Shown here one piece after another: positions 21,590-32,055 of a stretch of 64,000 bases of DNA (the stretch's first letter is position 1; the number at the start of each line of letters is the position of its first letter). The position numbers and the translations under genes are program-made. This stretch comes from Rhea pennata (Eukaryota > Chordata > Aves > Rheiformes > Rheidae). Where the stretch lies: contig NC_084668.1 in the NCBI RefSeq assembly GCF_028389875.1, positions 18,061,993-18,125,992 on the forward strand. Reading direction: 5' to 3'. The notes beneath the pieces were generated by a model. It saw only the letters and a program-made list of their open reading frames with translations. It ran no database searches and had not been told where the DNA came from.

Positions 21590-22970
21590 CCGGTGGGGTA
21601 CTCCCGCTTCCCCCAGCCCCCGGTTTCCCAGGAGAGGTACTGCTGCTGGCGTGGGTGCCGCGGGGAGAGCGGAGACAGACGCCCTTGGGCGGGAGCCGGA
21701 GGAGCCCATGTCCTTGGGGCTGAGCACAGTGTTGGCTGCCTTGCTGCGACAGCGCGTGCTGGCCCGCGGCGCGGCTCTCCGTGGCCCGCTGTCCCCCCAG
21801 ATCGCTGTGCCCGCGCATGCTAAGCGGCTGGCTGCGTGTGGCGACAACGGGTCCCGCTGTCTGTCTGGGATGGTCGGGACACCCTGCGCCCACTGCCTGA
21901 CGCACCCCGCTGCTGCGCGGCATCCGCGGCTGCTTGGGGCAGAAGGACCCCTGGGGACTGGGGGGCTGTAAAGCCCACAGACCCTCTGTGGCCTGGCAAG
22001 GGACCCCGAGCCCCCTTGAGCCTCGGGGCTCCTGGCCGGGCCGTGTCCTGCAGATGGAGCCATCTCCCTGCCTCAAAGCCCAGTGCAGCCCTGCTTCCTC
22101 CAGCGCGGGCCCCGGGCTGCGAGGAACCTCGGCCCCCAGCACCCTGCCAAGGGGCACCCTGGCACAGCCCTGCCGCACCCGGAGCAGCCCTGCTGGCGCA
22201 GCCCAGCCCCACGGCTGCCCTGCGGCGGGGCCCCCGCAGCCATGGGGTCCTGGGGGCGTGGGGCGGTCTGCAAGGGGAGGTGGGGACCACGGTGAGCGGT
22301 AGTGCACCAACCCTCCCCTGTGCCTGTCCCAGCCTGCTGCAAATACCTGGAATAGCAGCTGTGCTGGCGGCAGGGCTGGGCGCGCCAAGGGGGCCCCAGC
22401 ATGCAGGCACGGGCATGACATGCACGCATGAACGCAGCCCTCACCCGCTTCATGCATCCCTGGCCGTCTCTGGGCCCCTCTAATGGAGAAATGGGATTTT
22501 TGCACCCTGCAGGCATGCAGAAATGGGATCCCCACCTGCACCCAGGAGCGTGCTGGAGGAGGCTGCACATCAGACAGGCTCCCCTCGCCGTGTTGGTCCC
22601 ACACAGGCCCCAAGTGCTCAGACACGAGGGATGTAGAGGGTAGGGGTCTACCCATGGGGTAGACAGGGACAAATCCCAGGGACCCGCCTGAGAGACTTGG
22701 TGAGGCAACGGGTCAGTCGGGGCAGCCTGGGCTTGTCCTGGGCTGTAGGGTCGCAGCAGGATGGGGCCTGAGCCCCCCTCATCAGGGTCGCTGTGGGGTG
22801 TGTGGTGCTGGGGCTGCAGCCCGGGGGGTGCTGCATGCCTCGGGTGCCGGGGGTCACCCCCCGCAGAGCTGTGCCAGGGGGCAGAGCCCAGCGAGGGGCT
22901 GTGATGGGCAGGCAGCACCCCGGTGGTGCGGCACCCGGGGCTGAGCCCGCTGCGCTGGGCCGGCACGTGG
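21590..22970. other. GC-rich intergenic stretch, no gene seen
   Basis: Open frames here are all short or shadow-like, with no recognisable domain, RNA gene or repeat. Confidence 0.5.
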
Positions 22971-22974
22971 GGTG

Positions 22975-23065
22975 TTTCTCGGAGAAGCTCCTTCCTCCCA
23001 AGGTTGAATATGAGTCAGGTTTTGGAGCGACTTTAATTACTGCTGGATCGATAGGCTCGGCACGG
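22975..23065. promoter_or_regulatory. Candidate conserved element 1
   Basis: AT-richer island with TATGAGTCAG (AP-1-like), TTTAATTACTG (homeodomain) and ATCGATAGG in GC-rich surroundings. Non-coding. Confidence 0.35.
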
Positions 23066-23384
23066 CCAAGCAAAATCCAATCGCAGCCCCAGGGGCCTGC
23101 CTGCTCAGCCCGCTGCCGCGTGGCTGGGGGGACACGCGCTGCCCGTGCCGCCGCCTCCCCGCGGCTCGCCCCGCGCCCCCTCCGCAGCCAGGCCCCCCTG
23201 CCGCCGCTGCCGCCCGGGGCACGTCCCGGGGCCGCCCAGCCCACCAGCGGGCAGGGCGGGCGGGAGCTCCCTGCAGCCTGCTGCTCTGATGCCCCCGGAT
23301 GGGTGGGGGGCATTTGCCGCCCACCCTGCGCACCCCCTCTTCCCAGTCGGCCCTCCCCGGAGCTCGAGCCACCCCAGCTTGGCC

Positions 23385-23715
23385 AGGCGCTGCATAAGTA
23401 GCTGTTTGTGCCTCCGCTCGGCCCCTGCATGGGAAATAATATCGGCTGATGGAACATAATGCCCTGCTTCACATGTTCAATTTTATCATTTTCCGAGGCA
23501 GGCAATCTTCGTTTAAAGCTGAATGGGCTGGGGAATGTTAATGAAGCGCCGGCGCTGCTCTGCACCGCGCTTTATCTCTTCGAGAATAATTTGGGTGAGC
23601 TCGGAAATAGAGTTCCCAGTCCCAATTCAAGCGGCGGCAGCACCGCGTGCCGATAAAAGTGTAATTCCTGGCCAGCGCGTGGCCCTGAATACATGACAAC
23701 TTAACCCTTCGGGCC
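23385..23715. promoter_or_regulatory. Candidate conserved element 2
   Basis: 330-base AT-rich island flanked by over 65% GC. Contains GGAAATAATATCGG, CAATTTTATCATT, GTTTAAAGC, GTTAATGA, TTTATCTCTT and CGATAAAAG (GATA words), and AATAATTTGGG. The edges are abrupt, as in deeply conserved enhancers. No coding frame is conserved. Confidence 0.45.
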
Positions 23716-24419
23716 CCGCGGGGACCGCGCTGCCCAAGAGCTGCCTGCCGGCGGGCCCGGCAGCAGCCTCCGCGCAGGTCTGTCCTCCCTGCCCGCCTCC
23801 AGCTGGACCCCCCACCCCAGCCCAGCGCCGGCAAGGCTGGCCGCAGGAGCCGAGGGGAGGAGACGGAAGAGGGCAGGCGTGGAGCCTGAGGAGATCGGTC
23901 TCCCAGGCCAGGCAGGACCCCCAGGCCGCTCTCCAGCCGTGCCAGACTGTGGAGATGCCCAGGGACAGGGACTCTGCTGAGACACTGGCGTCCTGGGTGC
24001 TAGGATGCCCTGGGTGCTGAGATGCCCCCGGTGCTCGCATGAGGAGGGATGTCCCCAAAGCCCTGGAGGCCGTGGTGGGCTCGCAGCCATGACGGCTGGG
24101 TGCTGTCTGCCTTTCAAGCCCACGTCAGAGCTCGAGAGTGAGGAAGAGTGAGGAGCAAGGTCCTGTGTGCAGCACCCCTGGGCTCCGGCTGCAGCGGCCA
24201 GCTGTGCTGGGGCAGCGCAGCACCCTTTGCCCTGACGAGCCGCCCCACGTCCTGGGCCATCCCACCCCAAAGATGCTAAGAGAAGGACACCTTGCCCAGC
24301 AGGCAGTTGCAGCAGCAGGGCAGTGCAGCACCTCAGATGCCAGCCCGCCGTGGGTGCCAGGCCCCTCGGGTGGGGCAGCGAGTGGGTGCTGTGGCCAACC
24401 CCTTCCCCGGAGGACAAGT

Positions 24420-24600
24420 GGGGTAGGCACGTTAATCAGGGCTGTGAGAGCCGGGATTAATGTGCACTCCAAGGCTCTCCAGTCCCAGCTGTGATCCAGC
24501 CCTCTGCTCTCAGCCAGAGCCGCCTCCACGCGCTGAATTATCAGCCTGAGTAATTAAGTGGAGAGCTTTGTTTTAATGCAGACATCTGATGCCTTCGCAC
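24420..24600. promoter_or_regulatory. Candidate conserved element 3
   Basis: Contains GTTAATCAG, GGATTA (24454-24459, OTX/bicoid type), TGAATTATCAG and TAATTA (24551-24556). Non-coding. Confidence 0.4.
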
Positions 24601-24604
24601 CGCA

Positions 24605-25335
24605 GAGCACAACAACTGTCGCGGGTGTTTATGCTCCGTGCAGCACATCTGGCTCACGGGGAGAAAGCCCATCGCTGCTGCTGTGCGAGATTAAAGGGAA
24701 GGTGGCACGGGCACAGGGAGAGGAGGGAGGGCTCGCAGGCAGCAGCATGGCAGGACAGGGTCCCCCGCTGCCTCGCTGCCTCCTTAGCCAATCTGGCAGG
24801 AGGTCATGGCCCGGGGCTGCGAGCACCCGTCGTGGCGGGGTGGCCAAACTCTGCGCAGAGCCAGACGGGGAGCCGGAGGGTCGCGCAGGCGCTGTGCAGA
24901 CGTGGACAGGGCGCTGGTGCTGCCTCCAGGCCACCACAAGCCTGCGTGCGCCTGTGCGTGTGGCAAAGCGGGGGCATGCATGTGTGAGCAGGAGTCAGTG
25001 TGCTCACGCATGTGCAAGTCCTGAGCCACAGCTACGAGCTCGTGTGCGTGCTGGGTCCAGCTGATGCTTTCCAGAAAGGGAGAAACGCAGGGCATGGACC
25101 TCTTTCCTGCCCACTGCGTCCTGCCACCCCAAAGGACTTGCCCTGCGCCAGGAGAGTTTTGGTAGCCGCTTGCTGTGCTGCGAGCCAGCGCAGACAGGAC
25201 GGGACGGGCTGCAGCCCTGCGGCAGGCAGGGACTGGGGAGCAGCCTTGCTGCCTTGCACAGGGGCTCTCCTGCAGAGCTGGGCTGCAGCAAGAGGTGCTC
25301 CCCAGGCTTTCGCCTTGGTTTCACTGTTGTCCATC
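24605..25335. other. Intergenic stretch, no gene seen
   Basis: GC-rich sequence with a GT/CA-alternating segment near 24940-25015 (tgcgtgcgcctgtgcgtgtg). Nothing codes. Confidence 0.5.
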
Positions 25336-25339
25336 CTTG

Positions 25340-26660
25340 CACAGGTTTTGAAACGCATACTGTTTTTATTAAAATCTCCTCGGTTTTATGCTAAGCCACA
25401 ACAAGAGCATTCTTTGACCCCTGTCTGCCCGTCACCCTGCACGTACCTGCACACTGGCACCCTCCTTCCTCTCCTCCCATATCTCTCTAGACCCAGGTTT
25501 CCCCGGGCCCCGGAGCATCCATCTCCATCCCCACCACTTCACCACTGCCCACTGACCTCCCAACAGGACTCACCTGCCCAGCGAACCACCCGCGCACCTT
25601 GCTCCTGAGAGCACAAGGCTTGAGAACGTGCTGTGTGATGAAGGATAATTACAGGCTGTGAGATAAATGGAAATAGGACAAAATAAAACATAGCCTTATC
25701 AGAGGAAGATGGTGCCTGCTTCACCTGATACCTTCTGCTGATAAGAGAGCTGGTTTTCGGAAGAAGACGAATGCAGACCCCAGCTGTCTGGGCCTGGGAA
25801 GAACAGAGATGGTGCCACACAGGAAATTATTACTTTGCACAAATTAAGGGATTATCATGAGCACAAGGAGGTGGTAAGAGCCTGGTGAGGCAAGAAGATT
25901 GGCTGCAGGGAAAGAGGAGATACTAGGAAGGAGAGAAACTATTTCAGCCACCACTGGGGGTGTGCCTCATTTCATAGCTTCATCTTTCATCCCAAAAGTG
26001 GGGGCACCGGGAAAAATCTGCTGATGCCACAAGGATATGAATCATTCTCAGTTTGGGAAAGGCCTGAAAAAGGGTGAGATCCAAGAATGCATAAGCCTGG
26101 GGGTGGATGGAGGAGCCTGGTGTCAGCTATCATCATCCTGGACAGGACAGGTACTGCCCTGCCCACCATGGCCACCACCCTCGTCTGCAGGATCCTAGCA
26201 GACTCGGTCCCGGCTTCCCCAGCTCGGCCTGTAGCTCCAAGCACAGGGAGCCAGGAACCCTAATTAGCATCTGAGCGGATTTTGATGAAGACGAGTAGAG
26301 GCTGCCTACACACAGGCAGCTTTGCTAAGAATCTCCTGGACACCCAAAATGCGGTTGCCCCAGGGCATGGAGGAAGCAGGTCACCGGACAAGTTACCAGA
26401 AAAACTTACAGTATGACCAGACTGTGCAAAAATGGATAAGTTTCCTGTACAGCAAAATGCCCTAAAGCTCCACATGTGAGACGGTCTGGAAGCAGGGCTG
26501 TGCCACGATGCCGTGCGCCCTGGCAGCAATTGGATGGGAAGCTTGGCTGGAAATTAAGCTCACAGGTGTGTTTCTTGGGCCTTTTCTCTCTACTCAATCC
26601 CTGAACCATTGATGCTTTGCTAATGGCATCCATTTGGGTTGCCTGAATGGTCTCACAGAT
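25340..26660. other. Unassigned AT-moderate block, possibly old repeats
   Basis: 1.3 kb with lower GC than its flanks and no coding signal. It begins with TTTTTATTAAAATC. The 25,600-26,200 part has the even, purine-rich texture of decayed transposon sequence, but I cannot name a family. Confidence 0.35.
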
Positions 26661-26664
26661 ATTT

Positions 26665-27925
26665 AGTGCTTTACTAACTGAGCAGCTCAGCCAGGGAGCT
26701 CATGAGTTGCACCGGACAGCAGCTGGCTGGTGTTCAGGCGAGGAGCAGCGGCCTGCGCTGAGGCTGTGCCCCATCACAGCCTCCCCGAGCACACCGCCCC
26801 GACACCCCCAGCATCCACCGCAAGCCGTGCACGGCACTGCCCGTCTTCCCGGCTGGGCACCGGCGCAAGCTGTGCCTTCGTGAGCTCACTCTCGGCCGGC
26901 TTGGCCCACTGCTGCTCTCTTGCAGAAGCGGGTGACCTGCTCTGAGCTCCAGGAGAGCGTGGAGGGGCTGCCGGGGCTGGCCGGGGCGGCGGGAGCAACT
27001 CCTCAGGGAAGGTGCAGACCCAGGCCTGGAGAGAAACGTTTAACTGTAATCCCTGCCGGTGGGAGCGTCCAGGAAACCGTGCTGGGAGAAAGCGTTTTGG
27101 GCAGAAACGCTCCCTGGGCTTTCCAGGGAGCTCTGCGCTCTGCGGCCTGCTCCCCTGCTGAGAAAGATGTTTCTAAATTTGGCCTGGGATCTCCGACCCT
27201 GCGCTGATCTGGCGGAGGAGCGAGTGCCGTCGGCGTTGAGTAAAGCTGCCTTCCCGAGCCGCTGCGCTGCCTGGCTGCCCCCGGCCGGGGCAGTGCCCCG
27301 CGGCGGGGTCTGCTCCCCCGGGGCCGCCGGCGGGACCTCGCGCTGGGCACAGGGACCGGGACCGGTAAGAGCCTTTGGCAAAATCTAGTGGCAGAAACAA
27401 AGCTGGAGAAGCTCAAATGAGAGAGGCAAAATGACCCAGCCCTCAGCCGGCCGGGGGCGATTTGAGATGGAGTGGGTAACTCTAGCCGGAGCAGCAGGGT
27501 TCGCGCAGCCACCCTGGGCAAGCAGCCTGGTTTATTGCCTGCGCAGAGCCGAAATTGCCGCCCATGCTGGGCAGAGGCGCAGGACCAAATCCCTCACGTG
27601 GAGACGCTCGTGGCAGAGGATGAGAAAAGCCGTGCAAGGGAGACGCATGAGAACAGCTTGAGACATCCCCGGCAGTCGCGCCCCGCCGGGCGCGACGGCT
27701 GCCCGCACAAGACGCGGTTCCCCAGGCGGGGCCCAAAACACGGGCGACACGTCCCCGAACCGCGGGCGCTGCGCAGGGGCTGCAGGTGCGGAGGGGAGCC
27801 GGGTGCTCCCGGCGCAGACCCGCGGCGCTGCCCTCCGCGGGAGCCGCGGCGCGGGAAGGGGGCTGCGCCGCGGGCGCCGGGCGCGCTCCTGCCGGGCCAC
27901 GGCACCCGGCCCGAACGAAGGACGG
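26665..27925. other. CpG-rich block upstream of the LINE relic
   Basis: Two CpG-dense cores at about 27200-27370 and 27660-27920. No exon is recognisable. It could be a distal promoter or regulatory island for the ASIC gene 2.5 kb downstream; this is inference. Confidence 0.3.
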
Positions 27926-27929
27926 CCAA

Positions 27930-28290
27930 CAGGGATTAATTCCACCAGACACTATATCAAACGCTTTAATAAAAGCCAGATATATCACACCTCTTGTCTC
28001 CTCTCCATCGATTCATTTAGCAATTTTACCCAAAAAAGGCAATCAAGTCGGACTTGGCAGATTTATTCTGTGTGAGCTTCGAGCACATCTTTATTGCTCC
28101 CTGTTCCCCTGCCCTCAAGGTCTTTAGAAGCATTTTCCTCTTAATATTTGTTCTATTATTTTACTAGGGATGAAGCTCTGTTGATGGGCAGTAATTGCCT
28201 GGACTGCCCTGCCTTCTTCTGATAAAGATTGGTACCTTACTGGCTCCTGCCTCCCCCAGCCCTACTCTCCTGTCCTTCCTCAGCAATATT
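27930..28290 (-). mobile_element. Decayed CR1-superfamily (CR1/L3-type) LINE, reverse transcriptase fragment
   Basis: Read on the minus strand, broken frames show reverse transcriptase block words in the right order. First KVPIFIRRRQGSPGNYCP (about 28245-28190), the counterpart of the family's VPIFKKG...PGNYRP. Then, after further stops, GVIYLAFIKAFDIVSGG (about 27990-27940), the counterpart of VxYLDFxKAFDxVxH. Stop codons and frame changes show it is dead. The stretch is AT-rich and well preserved for its apparent age, which could mean later regulatory use. Confidence 0.7.
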
Positions 28291-28794
28291 ATTGACCAGG
28301 AAACTTCATTAACGATCCCCCTAATGACTGCAGCCACGCCAGCCCAGCCCACGACGCTAACCTTTCCTGGGCTCTCCCTCGGCGTCGGTTTGCAGGAGGA
28401 GACGTTGCAGGATGCTCCCCAGCATCTCCGGGGCCGTTTGGACGCTGAAGCTGCTTTTAAATCCCTGCTGACTCCCTGCCTGCCCCCCCCCCATGAAGGG
28501 ATACGACCTCCCGTGGGCTCTCACCCCCCCCCCCCGGCCTTGCCCCCATTTCCCCGCCCTCCCCACGGCCCAGTGACCAGGCAGGGCAGGGGAGGCGCCA
28601 GCCCGTCAGTCCCCGGTGGCGGGTGGGTTTCGGGGGGTGCCGGGAGCACAGGAAGCCGGCGCGGCCCTCGGGGCTGCCGGGCAGCCCGACACTGCTCCTC
28701 CGGCTGACCCTCGGCTCCGCCGCCCCCGATCCCAGCTCCCCGAGCCTTGCAAGCCAGGCTGGCACCGAGCCAAGCATGATGCCCGGATTAGGCA

Positions 28795-28880
28795 CTGCCT
28801 CCTGCAAATGAGCTGTTAATTATCATAATCTGGTAATTGAGAAAAATCTAATTATGCAAAGCTAATGGATTTAGACCCAC
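28795..28880. promoter_or_regulatory. Candidate conserved element 4 (POU/homeodomain cluster)
   Basis: Dense AT island with TAATTA at 28817-28822 and 28849-28854, TAATTG at 28834-28839, and ATGCAAA at 28854-28860 overlapping the second TAATTA, resembling a joined homeodomain-POU site. It lies 1.5 kb upstream of the ASIC start. Confidence 0.45.
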
Positions 28881-29369
28881 GCTGGGGAGCACAGGCCATG
28901 GGAGCACAGCTGGGCAGGGCCAGCATCACGGGCCCGTGGCCACAGACACGGTGGTCCCCCAGCAGTGCCTTTCGCTCTGCACCAGGACCTTGCTGGGCAC
29001 GAGGCCAGGTCTAAGCATCCCCAGGAGAGAGCGCAGCCCTCTCGCCTCCCTCCAGCTCCACTGAGCCTGGGCACCACCAGCCTGACCCCCCCGGCCACCT
29101 TCTTGCTCTGTTTTTCCCATCTCCCCTTCCCGGGAGCCCCTGCACCCAGCATGAGAAGCAGGGCTGGAGGACGCATGCGCGCCCCCCCCCTTGGGCGTGC
29201 TCCCAGATCCTGACCTGCCTCCCCGGCCCTGCTGCCCTGGCAGCGCCCCGGCCCCAGCAGGCACAGCTCCGACCCGAGCGTTCGCTCTGCGCTCCCTCTG
29301 CCAGGGTAAGAGCGCTGCTGGACCTGGCCAGGCGGAGGCCGCGTGCACGGCAAGCCTGGAAGGGAAAGG

Positions 29370-29502
29370 CAATATCTTTTATTAGACCAACTGGGACCGT
29401 TCGGAAAGGGAGATCAGCTTTTGAGCACGCAGATGCTTCTCCCAGTGCTCACAGGCAGCTCTGTTTTCATCAACTATATCCCCGGCCTCATAAAAGATAT
29501 TG
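29370..29502. mobile_element. Foldback (inverted-terminal) short interspersed element
   Basis: Left end 29370-29385 CAATATCTTTTATTAG and right end 29487-29502 CTCATAAAAGATATTG are inverted repeats matching 15 of 16 positions, enclosing about 100 bases. It resembles old non-autonomous foldback elements scattered in amniotes; I cannot name the family with certainty. Confidence 0.55.
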
Positions 29503-29504
29503 GC

Positions 29505-30392
29505 TCTTCCTGCGCGCCGGGGGGTGAGCGGTGCCAGGCTGTGCCAACCCCAGCCCCGTGCCAGAGCTCCCAGCCTCGTGGTGCCGGCCACACCGGGGAG
29601 CCTGGCAGCCCGCGCGCAGCAGCAGCAGCCGAGGGCTGGCCTGGGCTGAGCTCCCGCGGCGCAGCCCGTGCAGCACCCCTGCCAGCCCTCGCTGCCTGCC
29701 GCGGGCCCCTCGGCCCGCTGCTCTTTTGGGGAGCCCAGAGGAGGGGGTCAGCGCCGAAGCTGCAGGAGCTGTGACAAGAGTGACTCTCGACGCCTCGGCT
29801 CCTCGGCCAGCCTCAGGTCTCGTAGCTGTGCTCCCGTGAGGCTGGTGCTGGGGCTCCTGCGCAGCCGCGGGTGCCCACGACCGACTGCACGAACAGCTGC
29901 TGCTGCCGGGAGCGTATCTGCCCGAGCACCTCTCCGAGGCCTGGGAGCTCCTCCCAGCGCCGGCAGCGGGACTCGAGGAGCTTGCCCAGCTCTCCTTCCC
30001 CAGGGAGCCCGCACTAAGTGCCGCGAGATGGTTGAGGCAAGCAGGGCTAATTGCCTGCACCCCCAGGAGACAGGAGCTGAGAGCACCCTGCGGGTGGGTT
30101 TTAGCCTCTGGCTCGAGCTCCTGCAGGATGTGGCGATAGCTAAGTACTTCTGTGGTCTCAGCACTTAGCGTGCTTCCCGTTCCCCCGCTCGGGGCGGGAT
30201 GCGGGCAGGAGCACGGATGCTCTGATCCCGCCCTGCGGTGCTCCTCCCTGCACGCAGCCTGCCCGCGTTGCCTGCCCAGCGCTGCACCCGGTCCCAGCTC
30301 CGCGCACCCCCGGAGGCACCCTTGCTGCCCCCCAGGCCTCCTCCGAGGCCGCCGGCTCCCTTGCGAGCAGAGAGGCGGAGTGACGCCGCGAC
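29505..30392 (+). promoter_or_regulatory. 5' flank of the ASIC gene
   Basis: GC-rich sequence upstream of the ASIC start codon. No TATA box near the start. It should contain the 5' UTR and proximal promoter, but the start site cannot be placed from sequence. Confidence 0.35.
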
Positions 30393-31082
30393 ATGTGGCT
30401 CGAGGAGCCTCGGAGGATGCCCCCGCGCCCCTGGGCCACCCCCAGGCCCTCGGCAGCCCACCACCTTGGGAGCTGTCCCGCCGGGCGCCCGGTGCGCGAT
30501 CCCCACCGCGCCGAAACGGCGGCCTCGCCGGCCGTGGATGCCGCCCCCCGGCAGCGTCCCTGCACCCTGGAGGAGTTTGCCAGCCGCTCCACGCTCCACG
30601 GCATCCAGCACATCTTCCGGCACGAGCGCTACAGCGCCCGCAACCTGCTCTGGCTGCTGGCCTTCCTGGGCTCGCTCGCCCTCCTCCTGCACGTCTATAT
30701 CAAGTGTGTGGGCCTGTACTTCCAGTACCCCCACAACACCCAGCTGGAGGAGGAGACCACGCACGGCCTGGCCTTCCCCGCCGTCACGCTCTGCAACCTC
30801 AACCCGGCCCGCTTCTCGCAGCTCTCCAGCCACGACCTGTACTGGATGGGGGAGCTCCTGGGCCTCCTGGACGGGGCCGGCCGCATCCTGGCACCGGACA
30901 ACGTGGACCAGAGCATCCTGGATGCCCTGCAGAGGAAGATGGCCCTGAGCGAGGAGGAGAGGAGTCAGCCGTTCGACTTTGTCGAGTTCCTGGCGCGCGT
31001 GGGCCACCAGCTGGACCTGGGCGAGATGCTCGTCAGCTGCAAGTTCGGGGATGAGGAGTGCAACGGCAGCGACTTCCAGACC
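30393..31082 (+). CDS. Acid-sensing ion channel, first coding exon (rest outside window)
   Basis: ASICs are trimeric proton-gated sodium channels of the DEG/ENaC family in neuronal membranes. The exon codes 230 residues and ends at donor CAGACC|GTGAGT in phase 0, just before the family's (V)FT(R/K)YGKCY block. ATG 30393 is the first in frame; a stop lies 12 bases upstream. Residues 1-58 are a variable cytosolic tail. Then come FASRSTLHG with the gating HG motif (69-70), TM1 about 85-105 (LLWLLAFLGSLALLLHVYIK), FPAVTLCNLN (128-137), DLYWMGELLGLLD, GHQLDLGEMLVSCKF, and an N-glycosylation site NGS (224-226). By position next to SPEG-GMPPA it should be ASIC4. By sequence (CNLN, GELLxLLD, no ASIC4-type N-terminus) it looks closer to ASIC1/ASIC2. 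I am sure of the family, not the paralogue. Exon 2 and TM2 are not found in the window. Confidence 0.9.
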
Positions 31083-31880
31083 GTGAGTGCCCAATTCGCG
31101 GCAGAGGGTTTTGGGGGGGCAGGGCCGGCTGGGCTCCACTGGCACTGGGCACCTCCGGCAGCCGGCGTGGCTGCGTCCTGGTGACTGGGGATGGGGAAAG
31201 CTGCCACAAGCCGTTTTTTCCAGGCAGAAGCACATCCCTGGCTCTGCTACTGCCTGGTGTGACATGGGGTTTGGTGGGACTGGGGCTGAGCCCCTTGGCA
31301 GAGCAGGAGTGAAGCAGGAGAGGCTGGAGATGCTCTGGCAGGGCTTGGGCCACGAAGCTGGACCAAAACGTGCAGGGAAAGGATGGGGCAGGGGAGCACA
31401 GCCCCAGGAGTTGCCCAGCCTGGCTCAGCTCCCTGGGGAGACATGTGGGGACCCGCAGCCTTGTTCCAGCCCTACCAAGGAGCTGCACATGGGAGGTCTG
31501 GCTCCTTTCTCCTCTCTGTGGGTCTGGGGAAAGGCAGACTCCTGGGTGCCTGAAAAGCAAGGAGGTGTCTGGGGGGCTTCGGAAGGGAGCAAAGGACTTC
31601 CCATCCTAGCAGAGCTGCGGCTGGGGAGGCGAACAGGGTGCACTGCATCCCTGCAAGGGTGTGGAGGTGAGCTGGGAGGCACACCCGAGGTGAGCTGGGA
31701 GGCTGTCGGGGGGGGGGGGACCCCTCCCGAGCCACCAGGCCCCGCCGCACGCTGGCTCCTAAGGCAGGTGGGCACGGCGCACCTCCCTGCCTCGCCAGCC
31801 CCCGAGCCCCCGCCGCAGGGCCTGGGCGCACGTCACCCTGGCAGCGTGCAAGGGTGCAGGCAGGGCGGAGGCGGTGTCGT

Positions 31881-31910
31881 ACCCCCCCCGCCCCCCCCCC
31901 CCCCCCCCCG
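31881..31910 (+). repeat. Interrupted poly-C tract
   Basis: Nine C, one G, then nineteen C. A slippage-prone site and possible assembly error. Confidence 0.6.
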
Positions 31911-31944
31911 ACGTCCACGCCTGAGCCACCTCCGCCCCTCCTCT

Positions 31945-32055
31945 CCTCTTTGCTCCTGAGTCAACAGAGTGAGGATTACGGGGCTGTAAACAAGGGGATC
32001 AATGGTGCTGATGGGAACATTTCCTGTTAATAGCTGCGGCCTGTAAAACACGGCG
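31945..32055. promoter_or_regulatory. Candidate conserved element 5 (AP-1, forkhead)
   Basis: Consensus AP-1 site TGAGTCA at 31957-31963 and forkhead site TGTAAACA at 31985-31992, followed by GATCAATGG and CTGTTAATAG, in a short AT-rich island 870 bases into the intron. Confidence 0.45.
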
